The position numbers and the translations under genes are program-made. From Lachnospiraceae bacterium (GTDB lineage: Bacteria > Bacillota > Clostridia > Lachnospirales > Lachnospiraceae): DNA of 64,000 nucleotides. The stretch is taken from positions 124,001 to 188,000 of the forward strand of contig CABIZF010000004.1 of assembly GCA_902363135.1 (NCBI GenBank). Direction: 5' to 3'. The number at the start of each line of letters is the position of its first letter. Within the stretch, counting starts at the first letter, position 1. Positions 24,578 to 32,394 of this stretch are shown one piece after another. The notes beneath the pieces are model-generated. The model was given only the letters and a program-made list of their open reading frames with translations. It did no database searches and was not told the DNA's origin.

Positions 24578-26599
24578 TTACTCCAGCGGCTCCAGATCCA
24601 AAAATCCCCGCGCATCGAGTACATTCAATATTGCACGGCCATCCATCGTTCCCTCCATGATACGGCGGGCACGCACGGAATCTCCGATCGGGTATACAAA
24701 CGTATCCGTATCCTGGAATGCCTCTTCCAACTGCGGCAGAATCGGATTGTTCGAACGCATACCAAGGCAGTTAAAGCCAAGATCAAACTTCAGATCCCGA
24801 ATCTCACCGTCCGGAAGCTTCACGGTAAATGCGTCAGCCTTTACTTCCTGCAGCGCGGTGTTCACATATTCCTTCACACCGTACTTGTCATGCGTCTCGC
24901 GCATGGAACACTTCGTAATCGGGTCTGCGAGCATACCGATCTGCGGAAGCATATCGATGATCGTACACTTCGCGCCACGTGGTGCAAAATACTCAATGAC
25001 ATCCAGTCCGACGGAACCGCCGCCGACTACGACGACTTCCTTGCCCTTGCAGAAATCATCCGGGTACTTGCCTGCGTTCAGGTTGTTGATCATATCAAAG
25101 ATCGTCGCCACATTGCCCTCTGCAATGTTTTCCTTCAGTCCCTGAATCGGTGGTACAAGCGGTACGGATCCGGTCGCATTTACGACGATATCTGGCTTGA
25201 ACTGTTTCACCATATCAACCGTCGCCTCAGTGTTCAGGAAGATATAAAGGTTGTGCAGACGGGATGCACGTGCTTCCAGATATTTCGGAAAATCTTTCAT
25301 ACGGGTCTTGCTCGGAAGGTCTGAGATAAAGGTAGAAAGTCCGCCCAAATGATCCTTTTTTTCGAGCAGGAATACATTGCAGCCGACCTCTGCCGCCGTA
25401 CAGGCTGCCTCCAGTCCCGCAGTACCGCCGCCGACTACGACGACATTGCAGCTCTTCTTTACCTTCATATTTTTATAAATATCGCCCTCCGGGACAGCCG
25501 GGTTCACAGTACAGCGAATCGGACGGTTGACACCGATTCGGTTACCTGCACAGCCGACATTGCAGGAGATACATTTGCGGAGCAGATCCTCCTCACCGTT
25601 CTGTACCTTCTTTACCCAGTTCGGCTCTGCGATCAGTCCGCGTCCCATGCCGACGATATCGACATCTCCGCTCTCCAGAATCTTCTCTATGATCTCCGGA
25701 TCACGGTAATTGCCTGCATTGATGACCGGCTTGCCGAATTTATCCTTGACTGCCCTTGCCATGTAGGATCTCCAGCCATCCGGCAGATAGTTTGAATCGA
25801 TCTGATACTGTAAAGACGGATTCAGTCCGCAGGATACGTCATACATATCGACGAACTCATCCAGATACTGCAGATACTCTAACGTATCCTCCAGTGTATT
25901 TCCGCCCGGCACGCGCTCCTCAGCAGAGATACGGATGATGATCGGGAACCACGGACCTACATTTTTCCGCACTTCCTCAAGTACCATGCGCGGAAAGCGA
26001 AGACGGTTCTCCACAGAACCTCCGAATTCGTCCGTCCGCTTATTATAATATGGGGAAATGAACTGGCTCATCAGATAGGAATGTCCGCAGTGGATCTCCA
26101 CCGCATCGAAGCCAATTGTCTGCACACGCTTCGCTGCCTCGCCGTACTTCTTTACCGTCGTAAAAATCTCTTCCTTCGTCATCGGACGCGGGATCTCCCC
26201 GCCTGCCTTCGTCGGAATATTGGAAGAAGATACGGTCTCCATACCGGTACGTGCAGAGGACGCAGACGCGCCTGCGTGGTTGATCTGGATCGCGACGGTC
26301 GCACCGTTCTTGTGCAGGTTCTCGACCAGCTGATAATAGCGCGGCATGAAGCTGTCATGGTCAATCCGGATCTGGCTCGTGCCGTTGGATCCGACCGGGT
26401 ACTCGACATTCGCATTTTCCAGAATGATCAGTCCCGTGCCGCCCTTGGCACGCAGAGAGTAGTAATTCATATGGCGGTTGCTCATCTCACCGCTCGTCTC
26501 ACCATAGTTGGTGCCCATCGGGGTCATCGCAATGCGGTTCCGGATGGTTGTTTTCTTTACTGTGATTGGTTCAAAAATCTTCGGATATTTGTTTTTCAT
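24578..26599 (-). CDS. NADH:flavin oxidoreductase / 2,4-dienoyl-CoA reductase-type enoate reductase (FMN, 4Fe-4S, FAD)
   Basis: A 673-residue oxidoreductase. Residues 1-340 form an Old-Yellow-Enzyme TIM barrel (PMGTNYGE, QINHAG, IHCGHSYLMSQFISP, RTDEFGGS, GMGRGLIAEP). Cysteines 343, 346, 350 and 363 bind a 4Fe-4S cluster. Residues 380-670 form the pyridine-nucleotide-disulfide-type FAD/NADH module, with VVVGGGTAGLEAA and a second VVVVGGGSVGLDV. Relatives reduce C=C bonds conjugated to a carboxylate, ketone or thioester (FadH, BaiCD/BaiH, enoate reductase). Between a LysR gene and YdiB-like dehydrogenases, a plausible substrate is 3-dehydroshikimate or a related unsaturated cyclic acid. That role is inferred from context only. 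Confidence 0.85.
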   Translation of the reverse strand: MKNKYPKIFEPITVKKTTIRNRIAMTPMGTNYGETSGEMSNRHMNYYSLRAKGGTGLIILENANVEYPVGSNGTSQIRIDHDSFMPRYYQLVENLHKNGATVAIQINHAGASASSARTGMETVSSSNIPTKAGGEIPRPMTKEEIFTTVKKYGEAAKRVQTIGFDAVEIHCGHSYLMSQFISPYYNKRTDEFGGSVENRLRFPRMVLEEVRKNVGPWFPIIIRISAEERVPGGNTLEDTLEYLQYLDEFVDMYDVSCGLNPSLQYQIDSNYLPDGWRSYMARAVKDKFGKPVINAGNYRDPEIIEKILESGDVDIVGMGRGLIAEPNWVKKVQNGEEDLLRKCISCNVGCAGNRIGVNRPIRCTVNPAVPEGDIYKNMKVKKSCNVVVVGGGTAGLEAACTAAEVGCNVFLLEKKDHLGGLSTFISDLPSKTRMKDFPKYLEARASRLHNLYIFLNTEATVDMVKQFKPDIVVNATGSVPLVPPIQGLKENIAEGNVATIFDMINNLNAGKYPDDFCKGKEVVVVGGGSVGLDVIEYFAPRGAKCTIIDMLPQIGMLADPITKCSMRETHDKYGVKEYVNTALQEVKADAFTVKLPDGEIRDLKFDLGFNCLGMRSNNPILPQLEEAFQDTDTFVYPIGDSVRARRIMEGTMDGRAILNVLDARGFLDLEPLE

Positions 26600-26656
26600 A
26601 AATATTCTCCTTACGTTTGATGCATGAGCGACATCCTCTTGTTTGTGACATTTTTA

Positions 26657-27607
26657 TCATACATCTTTGTAAGAAAAATTAACAATATCTTTCAGGTAAC
26701 GTTTCAATGCATTCTCGCTATCGGTTCTCGTCTCCGCCTGTTCCTTCATATAAGTAATAAAACGATCGACGGCAGGCAGCCGATATCGATCTTTCATCCA
26801 GAACATAAAAATCTGATGGAACAGCTCCACGCCCTCGATCTGGTGAATGCTCACACCCGCCGCCTCATCAAGAATATCCGTCCGTGGGATAAACGCAATT
26901 CCAAAATTTTCCCGTACAAGCGCCACGATCGAATACTCATCCGGACATTCCATAATAATATTCGGTGACAGATTCGAATTCTGATAAAAGCACCGGGTGT
27001 GGATTCCAAGCCATGATGCCTGCTCATAGCCGATGAGCGGATACTGCTCCAGCACAGCAAGCGGCAGATGTTCGGAGCCTGCGAGCGGGTGCTCCTCCGG
27101 TGTAATAATGACCATCTCCTGATTAACGACCGGGAAATACTCCATATCATCCCGATCCTGACAACCGCCAAATCCGACGTCCAGCTCTCCGGATTTGACC
27201 TTGTCCGCGATCGCTGACGTATGGTTCTGCAGAAAACTGAACACGACATTCTGATTCTCCTTGCGGTTCAGAAACTGTTTGACCATATGCGGAATATAAT
27301 GTCCCGCCAGCGGAAACACATATCCGATGTCGATCCGTCCGCCGTCCGTAGCAAGCTCCTGCATCTTGTCCGTTGCGATCTTGCAGTCCTCTAAAATCCG
27401 CTCCGCATACTCCAGAAATAATTTTCCGGCTTTCGTCAGATTCACACCTCTGCCCTTTTTTTCAAATAATGCCACGCCAAGCTCGCTCTCGAGCGATGCC
27501 ATGGACCGGCTTAAGGACGGCTGTGATACATAGAGCTCCTCCGCCGCATAATGATAATTCTCCAGTCTTGCGACCTTCTGAAAATATAAAATCTGATTTA
27601 ATGTCAT
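26657..27607 (-). CDS. LysR-family transcriptional regulator of the hydroaromatic island
   Basis: A 316-residue regulator. The N-terminal winged HTH reads LNQILYFQKVARLENYHYAA followed by SQPSLSRSMASLE. A linker helix and a periplasmic-binding-like effector domain (about 90-300) follow. It precedes the Fe-S flavoenzyme by 57 bases in the same direction and faces aroD and the MFS relic on the other side, so it is placed to control both arms. LysR regulators such as QuiR of Listeria respond to shikimate, which is a fitting but untested effector here. Confidence 0.9.
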   Translation of the reverse strand: MTLNQILYFQKVARLENYHYAAEELYVSQPSLSRSMASLESELGVALFEKKGRGVNLTKAGKLFLEYAERILEDCKIATDKMQELATDGGRIDIGYVFPLAGHYIPHMVKQFLNRKENQNVVFSFLQNHTSAIADKVKSGELDVGFGGCQDRDDMEYFPVVNQEMVIITPEEHPLAGSEHLPLAVLEQYPLIGYEQASWLGIHTRCFYQNSNLSPNIIMECPDEYSIVALVRENFGIAFIPRTDILDEAAGVSIHQIEGVELFHQIFMFWMKDRYRLPAVDRFITYMKEQAETRTDSENALKRYLKDIVNFSYKDV

Positions 27608-27751
27608 CCCGGTTCTTCCTTTCCCGTTCCGTTCTTTTTATCCGGAATGTCCGCACTCATTCCTGTAAATAACGGTACTCATTGTACCATACCAATACAT
27701 CCAGTGCATTATTTTTTTACGTGAAAGGTATTAGACTCTTTGACTCAGTAT

Positions 27752-27790
27752 TGTTAAAATCATATCAGCCGTTGTGTTATTTTTTTAACA
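27752..27790. promoter_or_regulatory. Inverted repeat in the divergent LysR / aroD-side intergenic region
   Basis: TGTTAAAA (27752-27759) and TTTTAACA (27783-27790) are perfect 8-bp arms 23 bases apart, in an AT-rich stretch about 150 bases upstream of the LysR start. It could be an operator. The rest of 27608-27866 shows no gene. Confidence 0.35.
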
Positions 27791-27866
27791 TACCTCCTGT
27801 TTGTGACAAAACCGGAGCCCTACTTATTGTTTTATCACCTACCATATCTATTTACCCGCAAAGGAG

Positions 27867-28226
27867 AATAGCTTCATCGTCATCTACCCGGTGATCTGTC
27901 TTGTCACTCTGATTGTCGTACTCAGTGGACAGAGCCAGCCTCTGATGATCGCAGGTGCATTTATCATCGGATGGGCCGGTGCCGGCGGACTGCTTCAGAT
28001 CGCTACTTCTGTCTGCAACATGCTCTTCCCAAAAATCAAGGGAACCGTCACTGCTCTTGTCATGATCGCATCCTCCCTGTGCAACTACACGATCCTGACC
28101 GCTGCCTCCAAGATGGCTCCGTCTCAGGTCATGCTCATGAACATCGTGCTCACGGCCGTCGGGGTCACGCTCGGTCTCTTTGTAAATCTCCGTTACAAAA
28201 AGATGGTGGAGCTTGCAAATGAATAA
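27867..28226 (+). pseudogene. 3' remnant of a YdiM/YdiN-type MFS transporter
   Basis: The last 110-120 codons of a major facilitator, with three to four helices: GAFIIGWAGAGGLLQIATSV, FPKIKGTVTALVMIASSLCN, and a final helix ending GLFVNLRYKKMVE. This matches the C-terminal quarter of YdiM/YdiN, proteins encoded beside ydiB-aroD in enteric bacteria. Upstream of about 27867 no frame continues the protein, and the sequence becomes the AT-rich LysR promoter region, so about 300 N-terminal residues are lost. A GTG at 27891 could start a 111-residue piece, which would not transport. It stands 68 bases before aroD. Confidence 0.75.
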
Positions 28227-28294
28227 GGCTTATGACATAATATGAACCAAATATCCGCTTCGACTAACCTACATTTCAGAAAGGGAGAATCATC

Positions 28295-29056
28295 ATGAAT
28301 ACCATCAAAGTCAGAGATATTGAAATCGGTGCCGGAGCACCAAAAATCATCGTGCCGATCATCGGCGTTACAAAAGAAGATATTCTGAACGAGGCAAAAA
28401 CGTTCGATTCCATTCCGGTCGATGTCGTCGAGTGGCGTGTGGACTGGTTTGAGCATGTATTTGAATTTGATAAAGTAGAGGATGTTCTTAAGGAACTGCG
28501 CACCGCGCTCGGCAACATCCCGCTTCTTTTGACCTTCCGCACGAAAAAAGAGGGCGGTGAAAAAGCGATCGATACAAAGGATTACAAGGAGCTGAACCTG
28601 CGCGCGGCAAAGACCGGCTATGTCGATTTCATTGACGTGGAAATCTTTACCGGGGACGATGTCGTAAGAGAGATCATCGACGGTGCACACGCAGCCGGCG
28701 TAAGGATCATCGCATCCAATCATGATTTCTTCAAGACGCCTGCCAAATCCGACATCATCTACCGCCTGCGCAAAATGCAGGACATGGGGGCCGACATCCC
28801 GAAGATCGCCGTGATGCCGCAGAGCAAACGCGACGTGCTCACCCTTCTTTGTGCGACCGAGGAAATGGTCACGGACTACGCAGACCGTCCGATCATCACG
28901 ATGTCAATGGCCGGTACCGGTGTCATCAGCCGTCTGTGCGGCGAAGTATTCGGATCCTCAATGACCTTCGGGGCTGCAAAAAAGGCATCCGCACCCGGGC
29001 AGATGGGCGTCAACGATCTGAATACGGTACTGGATCTGCTTCATTGCGCAATGTAA
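28295..29056 (+). CDS. aroD: Type I 3-dehydroquinate dehydratase
   Basis: A 253-residue class I enzyme that interconverts 3-dehydroquinate and 3-dehydroshikimate through a Schiff base. Catalytic residues are visible at the usual positions: E46 and R48 in VEWRVD, R82 in LTFRTK, His143 in SNHDF, Lys170 in PKIAVMP, and SAPGQM near the C-terminus. AGAAAGGGAG lies nine bases before the ATG. It links the quinate and shikimate branches of the island and follows the MFS relic. Type I enzymes serve both biosynthesis and catabolism; the context favours a catabolic or salvage role. Confidence 0.95.
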   Translation: MNTIKVRDIEIGAGAPKIIVPIIGVTKEDILNEAKTFDSIPVDVVEWRVDWFEHVFEFDKVEDVLKELRTALGNIPLLLTFRTKKEGGEKAIDTKDYKELNLRAAKTGYVDFIDVEIFTGDDVVREIIDGAHAAGVRIIASNHDFFKTPAKSDIIYRLRKMQDMGADIPKIAVMPQSKRDVLTLLCATEEMVTDYADRPIITMSMAGTGVISRLCGEVFGSSMTFGAAKKASAPGQMGVNDLNTVLDLLHCAM

Positions 29057-29059
29057 AAA

Positions 29060-29240
29060 TAAGGAGTCTCCTGTCAACTACCCATCACCTAAAGGTGGTG
29101 GGCTTGTAACTGCCCAGTCGTAGTAACAGCTTACGCCTCCGACTTTTAACCCCAATAGATATTATTATCTAAAGTGGCGTTACATCATAGGGTGGTTGAC
29201 AACACCCTTTACAACAGAGTTTACTCGGCTGTAACTGTAT
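29060..29240 (-). ncRNA. Candidate omega (re)RNA and right end of the IS200/IS605 element
   Basis: Directly downstream of tnpB, CCCATCACC (29081-29089) and GGTGGTGGG (29094-29102) form a 9-bp hairpin with a TAAA loop, the usual subterminal hairpin of IS605-type right ends. GTCAACTACCC (29073-29083) can also pair with GGGTGGTTGAC (29190-29200). TnpB nucleases use RNA from this region, with the guide taken from DNA just past the element end, here next to the aroD 3' end. The exact boundary is not fixed. Confidence 0.55.
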
Positions 29241-30360
29241 TAGGTACTTGACTATCTTCAAGATAGTTTATTCCCATACGATACAGATTCATTGCTCCTA
29301 TACGGTCATCGTTGGATTTATAACCGCAGTTTTTACAGGTAAACAGATGCAGCTTTTTATTTCTGTTAGACTTTTCAATGTGACCACATACAGGGCAACA
29401 TTGGCTTGTATAACGAGGATTTACCTTAATTACGGCAGACTGATTCTGTTTAGCTTTATAGATAAGCTTCTGTTCAAGGTCATAGAAAGACCATGATACA
29501 GACACATACCTATCTTTGGTACAAACTCGTTCTGTGGCATTACGAACACCAGACAAATCTTCCAAAACAAAGAGCGTATGCTTTGGATTGTTTTCAACGA
29601 GTGCCTTTGATACTTGATGATTAATATCTTGCATCCAACGGTTTTCTCGCTGACCAATAGCCTTAATTCTTCGTCTTGATGATGGAGTCTGACGCATCTG
29701 TAACTCTTTACGAAGCTTGGAATAAGCAGCTCTCTTTTGCTTAATAGCTTTGCCGTTAACAAAACCTGATTTATGCTTGCTGTTATAAGTGGCAACGACA
29801 AAGTTAATACCTCTGTCAATACCAACAACATTGCAAATATCAGAAAGAGATACTTCTTCTACATCATAGGTTACAGGGATATGTAAAAAATATTTATCGT
29901 GTTTATTTACGAGCTTGGCAGTACCAAACTTATAAACTGTATGGTCAAAGTATTTAGACATACCTTTGGCAAAATATGGTAGTTTAACACGACCATTTAA
30001 TGTATTTACTGAAAAACGGTTTTGTGTAAGGGAATAGTCTCTATTCCATACAAGGTCATACTGAGGTTTCTTGAAAGATGGCTTAATCCACTCGGACTGA
30101 TTTTCAAGAATTGTTTTATATCTCGCAATAACAGTCTTAAATACAGATTGAGCCATCTGAGATTTTAAACCAAAGTTTTCACGAATGTCTGAGTACAGAA
30201 TTTTGTTAAGGGACAACTGCTTTAAGTTGTGTGTGCGGAATACATAATCAGAAACATAGTTACAGGCATCACGATAGACAGACATGGTATTATCTAATAA
30301 CACCCTGTCTGTACCTGATACAGATATTTGTATTTTAGCTGTAACTGTCATCTGTTCCAT
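29221..30360 (-). CDS. tnpB: TnpB RNA-guided endonuclease of an IS200/IS605 element
   Basis: A 379-residue TnpB, the ancestor type of Cas12. The split RuvC site is complete: D182 in GIDRGINFVVA, E267 in FVLEDLSG and an Asp in NDDRIGAMN (351-352). The zinc finger has C322/C325 and C342/C345. The N-terminal helix-turn-helix and WED-like part is present (residues 1-170). The length is normal and no stop interrupts it, so it may be active. GGGAG lies nine bases before ATG. Its partner TnpA is broken, so it can cut but the element probably cannot move on its own. Confidence 0.93.
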   Translation of the reverse strand: MEQMTVTAKIQISVSGTDRVLLDNTMSVYRDACNYVSDYVFRTHNLKQLSLNKILYSDIRENFGLKSQMAQSVFKTVIARYKTILENQSEWIKPSFKKPQYDLVWNRDYSLTQNRFSVNTLNGRVKLPYFAKGMSKYFDHTVYKFGTAKLVNKHDKYFLHIPVTYDVEEVSLSDICNVVGIDRGINFVVATYNSKHKSGFVNGKAIKQKRAAYSKLRKELQMRQTPSSRRRIKAIGQRENRWMQDINHQVSKALVENNPKHTLFVLEDLSGVRNATERVCTKDRYVSVSWSFYDLEQKLIYKAKQNQSAVIKVNPRYTSQCCPVCGHIEKSNRNKKLHLFTCKNCGYKSNDDRIGAMNLYRMGINYLEDSQVPNTVTAE

Positions 30361-30440
30361 TTTTGTACTCCCTTTGTTGATATTTCACTAAAAATATTAT
30401 ATAACATTTATTAGTGAATGTCAAGCTGAGGGAGTAAACT

Positions 30441-30737
30441 ATGGACAACAGATATAATCGTCACAACAGGCGTAAATACAGTCTGAAAGTACATATCGTA
30501 TTGGTAATAAAGTACAGAAAACAACTACTCAAAGGCAACATTGCTGACGATGTTAAACAAAAGATTTTTGATATATGTAAATCTGTCTAAAGAATGGGAA
30601 ATCATTGCTATGGAGACTGACAAAGACCATATCCATTTTCTCGTAGAATACGATGCAACTGATAGGGTATGCGATATTGTTAAGGTTGTTAAACAAGAAA
30701 CAACATATTACCTATGGCAAACGAAAGGATTTAATTT
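30441..30737 (+). pseudogene. TnpA (HUH transposase of IS200/IS605), frameshifted and truncated
   Basis: ATG at 30441 opens a frame starting MDNRYNRHNRRKYSLKVHIV that stops at 30588. The protein then continues in another frame as EWEIIAMETDKDHIHFLVEY, which includes the HUH motif HIHFL. The sequence ends around 30735 before the helix with the catalytic Tyr. One frameshift plus loss of the C-terminus makes it inactive. Confidence 0.88.
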
Positions 30738-30893
30738 ATGAAAAAAGTGTTGCACTGGCTGGACGAAAATCTGGAGGAGTTCCTGCTTGTCGTATTTCTG
30801 ATCGCCATGACACTGATCATGGGCATTCAGGTACTTTCCCGCTACGTACTTGGGCAATCCCTTTCCTGCTCGTGCTCAACTGCTTTTTGCTGA
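30738..30893 (+). pseudogene. TRAP transporter small permease (DctQ), N-terminal remnant
   Basis: ATG at 30738, with AAAGGA upstream, begins MKKVLHWLDENLEEFLLVVF and continues through one helix to VLSRYVLGQSLS, a typical DctQ start. The sequence then passes out of frame into a DctM piece and meets TGA at 30891. Three quarters of the protein is missing. Confidence 0.75.
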
Positions 30894-31006
30894 TCGTCGG
30901 CATGGTGATGGACACGACTCCGGCGATTCTGATCCTCACACCGATCCTGCTTCCGATCATCGAAGCAATCGGCATGGACCCGATCCAGTTCGGTGTCAAT
31001 TTCTGA
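30857..31006 (+). pseudogene. TRAP transporter large permease (DctM), internal remnant
   Basis: About 50 codons, IPFLLVLNCFLLIVGMVMDT, TPAILILTPILLPIIEAIGM and DPIQFGV, are a conserved internal DctM segment with the MDTTPAI signature. Both ends are lost: the left end joins the DctQ piece and the right end joins the DctP piece, where a TGA interrupts. Confidence 0.78.
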
Positions 31007-31172
31007 CCGGATCGCGACGATCGAAGCAAGCAACACCGAAATCCTTTCGCTCTCCGAAGAGACACGCAATGAGATACGATCCGCAGCACAGCCGGTCTAT
31101 GCATCGATTCAGAACGCGATCGATGCGGATATTTATGCTTCATATACAAAGAATCTGACGACGTCGGAGTAA
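31002..31172 (+). pseudogene. TRAP substrate-binding protein (DctP), C-terminal remnant
   Basis: The frame reads DRIATIEASNTEILSLSEET, then RNEIRSAAQPVYASIQNAID, and ends YASYTKNLTTSE, stop. That is the amphipathic C-terminal helix pair of DctP proteins. It is fused directly to the DctM scrap, so large internal deletions brought the three TRAP genes together. Confidence 0.6.
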
Positions 31173-31248
31173 ACGAGTTTCACTGCCTACCGATGGTATT
31201 CCGTCTTATCCACCTGTCGCCATTTCTTTTGCACTGTTATTCACAAAA

Positions 31249-31315
31249 ACCTCCGGAATATCACCACTTTGCACATGTCAGTTTGTGATACCCGGAGGTC
31301 TTATTTTGCTTTTTT
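31249..31315 (+). terminator. Terminator after the TRAP relics
   Basis: ACCTCCGG (31249-31256) with CCGGAGGT (31292-31299), and an inner pair ATATCAC/GTGATA, are followed by ATTTTGCTTTTTT. It is the likely original end of the TRAP operon. Confidence 0.7.
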
Positions 31316-31351
31316 ATGATTCTTAATCTGTTCTGCAGTAACTGTTGTAAA

Positions 31352-31382
31352 GCGCACTTGAAGCGGGGGAATGCTTATCTGC
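31352..31382. repeat. Solitary arm of the palindromic repeat family
   Basis: GCGCACTTGAAGCGGGGGAA then TGCTTATCTGC matches one arm of the element at 19693-19814; the opposite arm is absent. It lies just past the 3' end of the shikimate kinase fusion gene. Confidence 0.7.
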
Positions 31383-31413
31383 TGCTTTTACAGTTTATGG
31401 ACATAATCATTTA

Positions 31414-32208
31414 TTAGCGCTTCGCCGCCTCATCCAACGCTCTGAGCCGGTGTACCAGCTCCTCACAGATCTCGAGCTTGTCCTTTCCATCGGTCTCGAT
31501 CACGATGTCTGCGGCCGCCTCATATTTCTCGCGGCGCTTTTCCATGAGTTCTGCGATATAGTCGACATTTTTATTGCCCTCGAGCAGCGGACGGTCATGG
31601 TTGTCCTTGACGCGGTACAGAATCGTCTCCGGCTTTGCGGTCAGAAGGACAACGCGGCCATTTTTCTTCATCTCGACAACGTTGCGTTCCCGCATCGGTA
31701 CACCACCGCCACAGGAAATGACCACATTTTTCCGCGACTGCATCTCGATCAGAAGCTTCGTCTCCAGATCCCGGAAATACTCCTCGCCATAAGTCTCGAA
31801 AATATCGGAGATCGACATCTCCTCGCGCTCCGCGATGATCTGATCCATCTCGATCACCTCCATCGCAAATACCGTGCGGAGGAAGTCTGAGATCGTCGAC
31901 TTTCCTGCTCCCATGAAGCCGATCAGGACGATATTGTAATCAAACAGCTTTCGTGCCTGAATCTTCTTACTGTTCCGCGTGATCTCCTCAAATACGGCTG
32001 CCACCTCGTCCTTGTGGCGCTTGCCCTGCATACGGTTTTCCAGCCACTCCCGCTGCTTCGCCTCCTGCTCCGGCTGCAGAATCGGCACATCGTTCTGCTC
32101 CTTATAGACCATGATATCCTCTACGATCCGGTTACGCATCAGCAGCGCATCCAAAAGGATTTCATCGCACTGACCAAGGCTCTCTCTGAGTATTTCTAAC
32201 TGATTCAT
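31414..32208 (-). CDS. Chorismate mutase-shikimate kinase fusion
   Basis: A 264-residue bifunctional protein. Residues 1-85 are an AroQ-type chorismate mutase helix bundle (RNRIVEDIMVYKEQNDVPIL, then EQEAKQREWLENRMQG). Residues 90-264 are shikimate kinase: Walker A GFMGAGKS (97-104), FRDLETK with R146, CGGGVPMRE, and lid Arg206 in DRPLL. The usual DxD of the shikimate site reads E120-M-D122, a conservative change of the first Asp. It joins shikimate phosphorylation with the chorismate-to-prephenate step at opposite ends of a route. It sits in the hydroaromatic island but on its own transcript, with the BASS gene upstream in the same direction across a terminator. Confidence 0.88.
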   Translation of the reverse strand: MNQLEILRESLGQCDEILLDALLMRNRIVEDIMVYKEQNDVPILQPEQEAKQREWLENRMQGKRHKDEVAAVFEEITRNSKKIQARKLFDYNIVLIGFMGAGKSTISDFLRTVFAMEVIEMDQIIAEREEMSISDIFETYGEEYFRDLETKLLIEMQSRKNVVISCGGGVPMRERNVVEMKKNGRVVLLTAKPETILYRVKDNHDRPLLEGNKNVDYIAELMEKRREKYEAAADIVIETDGKDKLEICEELVHRLRALDEAAKR

Positions 32209-32289
32209 ATTGTTATTTCCTCTTTTCTGGCTTTTTTACAAGTATGCTTATTATAACAGCTATTCACCACTTTAACAATATAAAGCGAG

Positions 32290-32346
32290 AAATTTTTTAA
32301 AAAGCTGCCGCCCTCAAATCTTTCGATCTGAGAAGCGGCAGCTTCC
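32290..32346 (-). terminator. Terminator of the BASS symporter gene
   Basis: AAAGCTGCCGC (32301-32311) pairs with GCGGCAGCTT (32335-32344), and an inner stem CTCA-ATC/GAT-TGAG extends it. On the minus strand it is followed by TTTTTAAAAAATTT. Confidence 0.85.
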
Positions 32347-32394
32347 GTTTTTCCTTATATAAAATTATTCCTTATAACAATGAGTCGCTGATTT

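Larger units (their letters stand above)
29070..30737. mobile_element. IS200/IS605-family element with intact tnpB and defective tnpA
   Basis: A right end with hairpin (29081-29102), tnpB on the minus strand, an 80-base divergent gap, and a frameshifted, truncated tnpA on the plus strand. The left end is missing because a TRAP transporter relic begins at 30738. The element is AT-richer than the neighbouring genes and separates aroD from the transporter scar. Confidence 0.85.
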
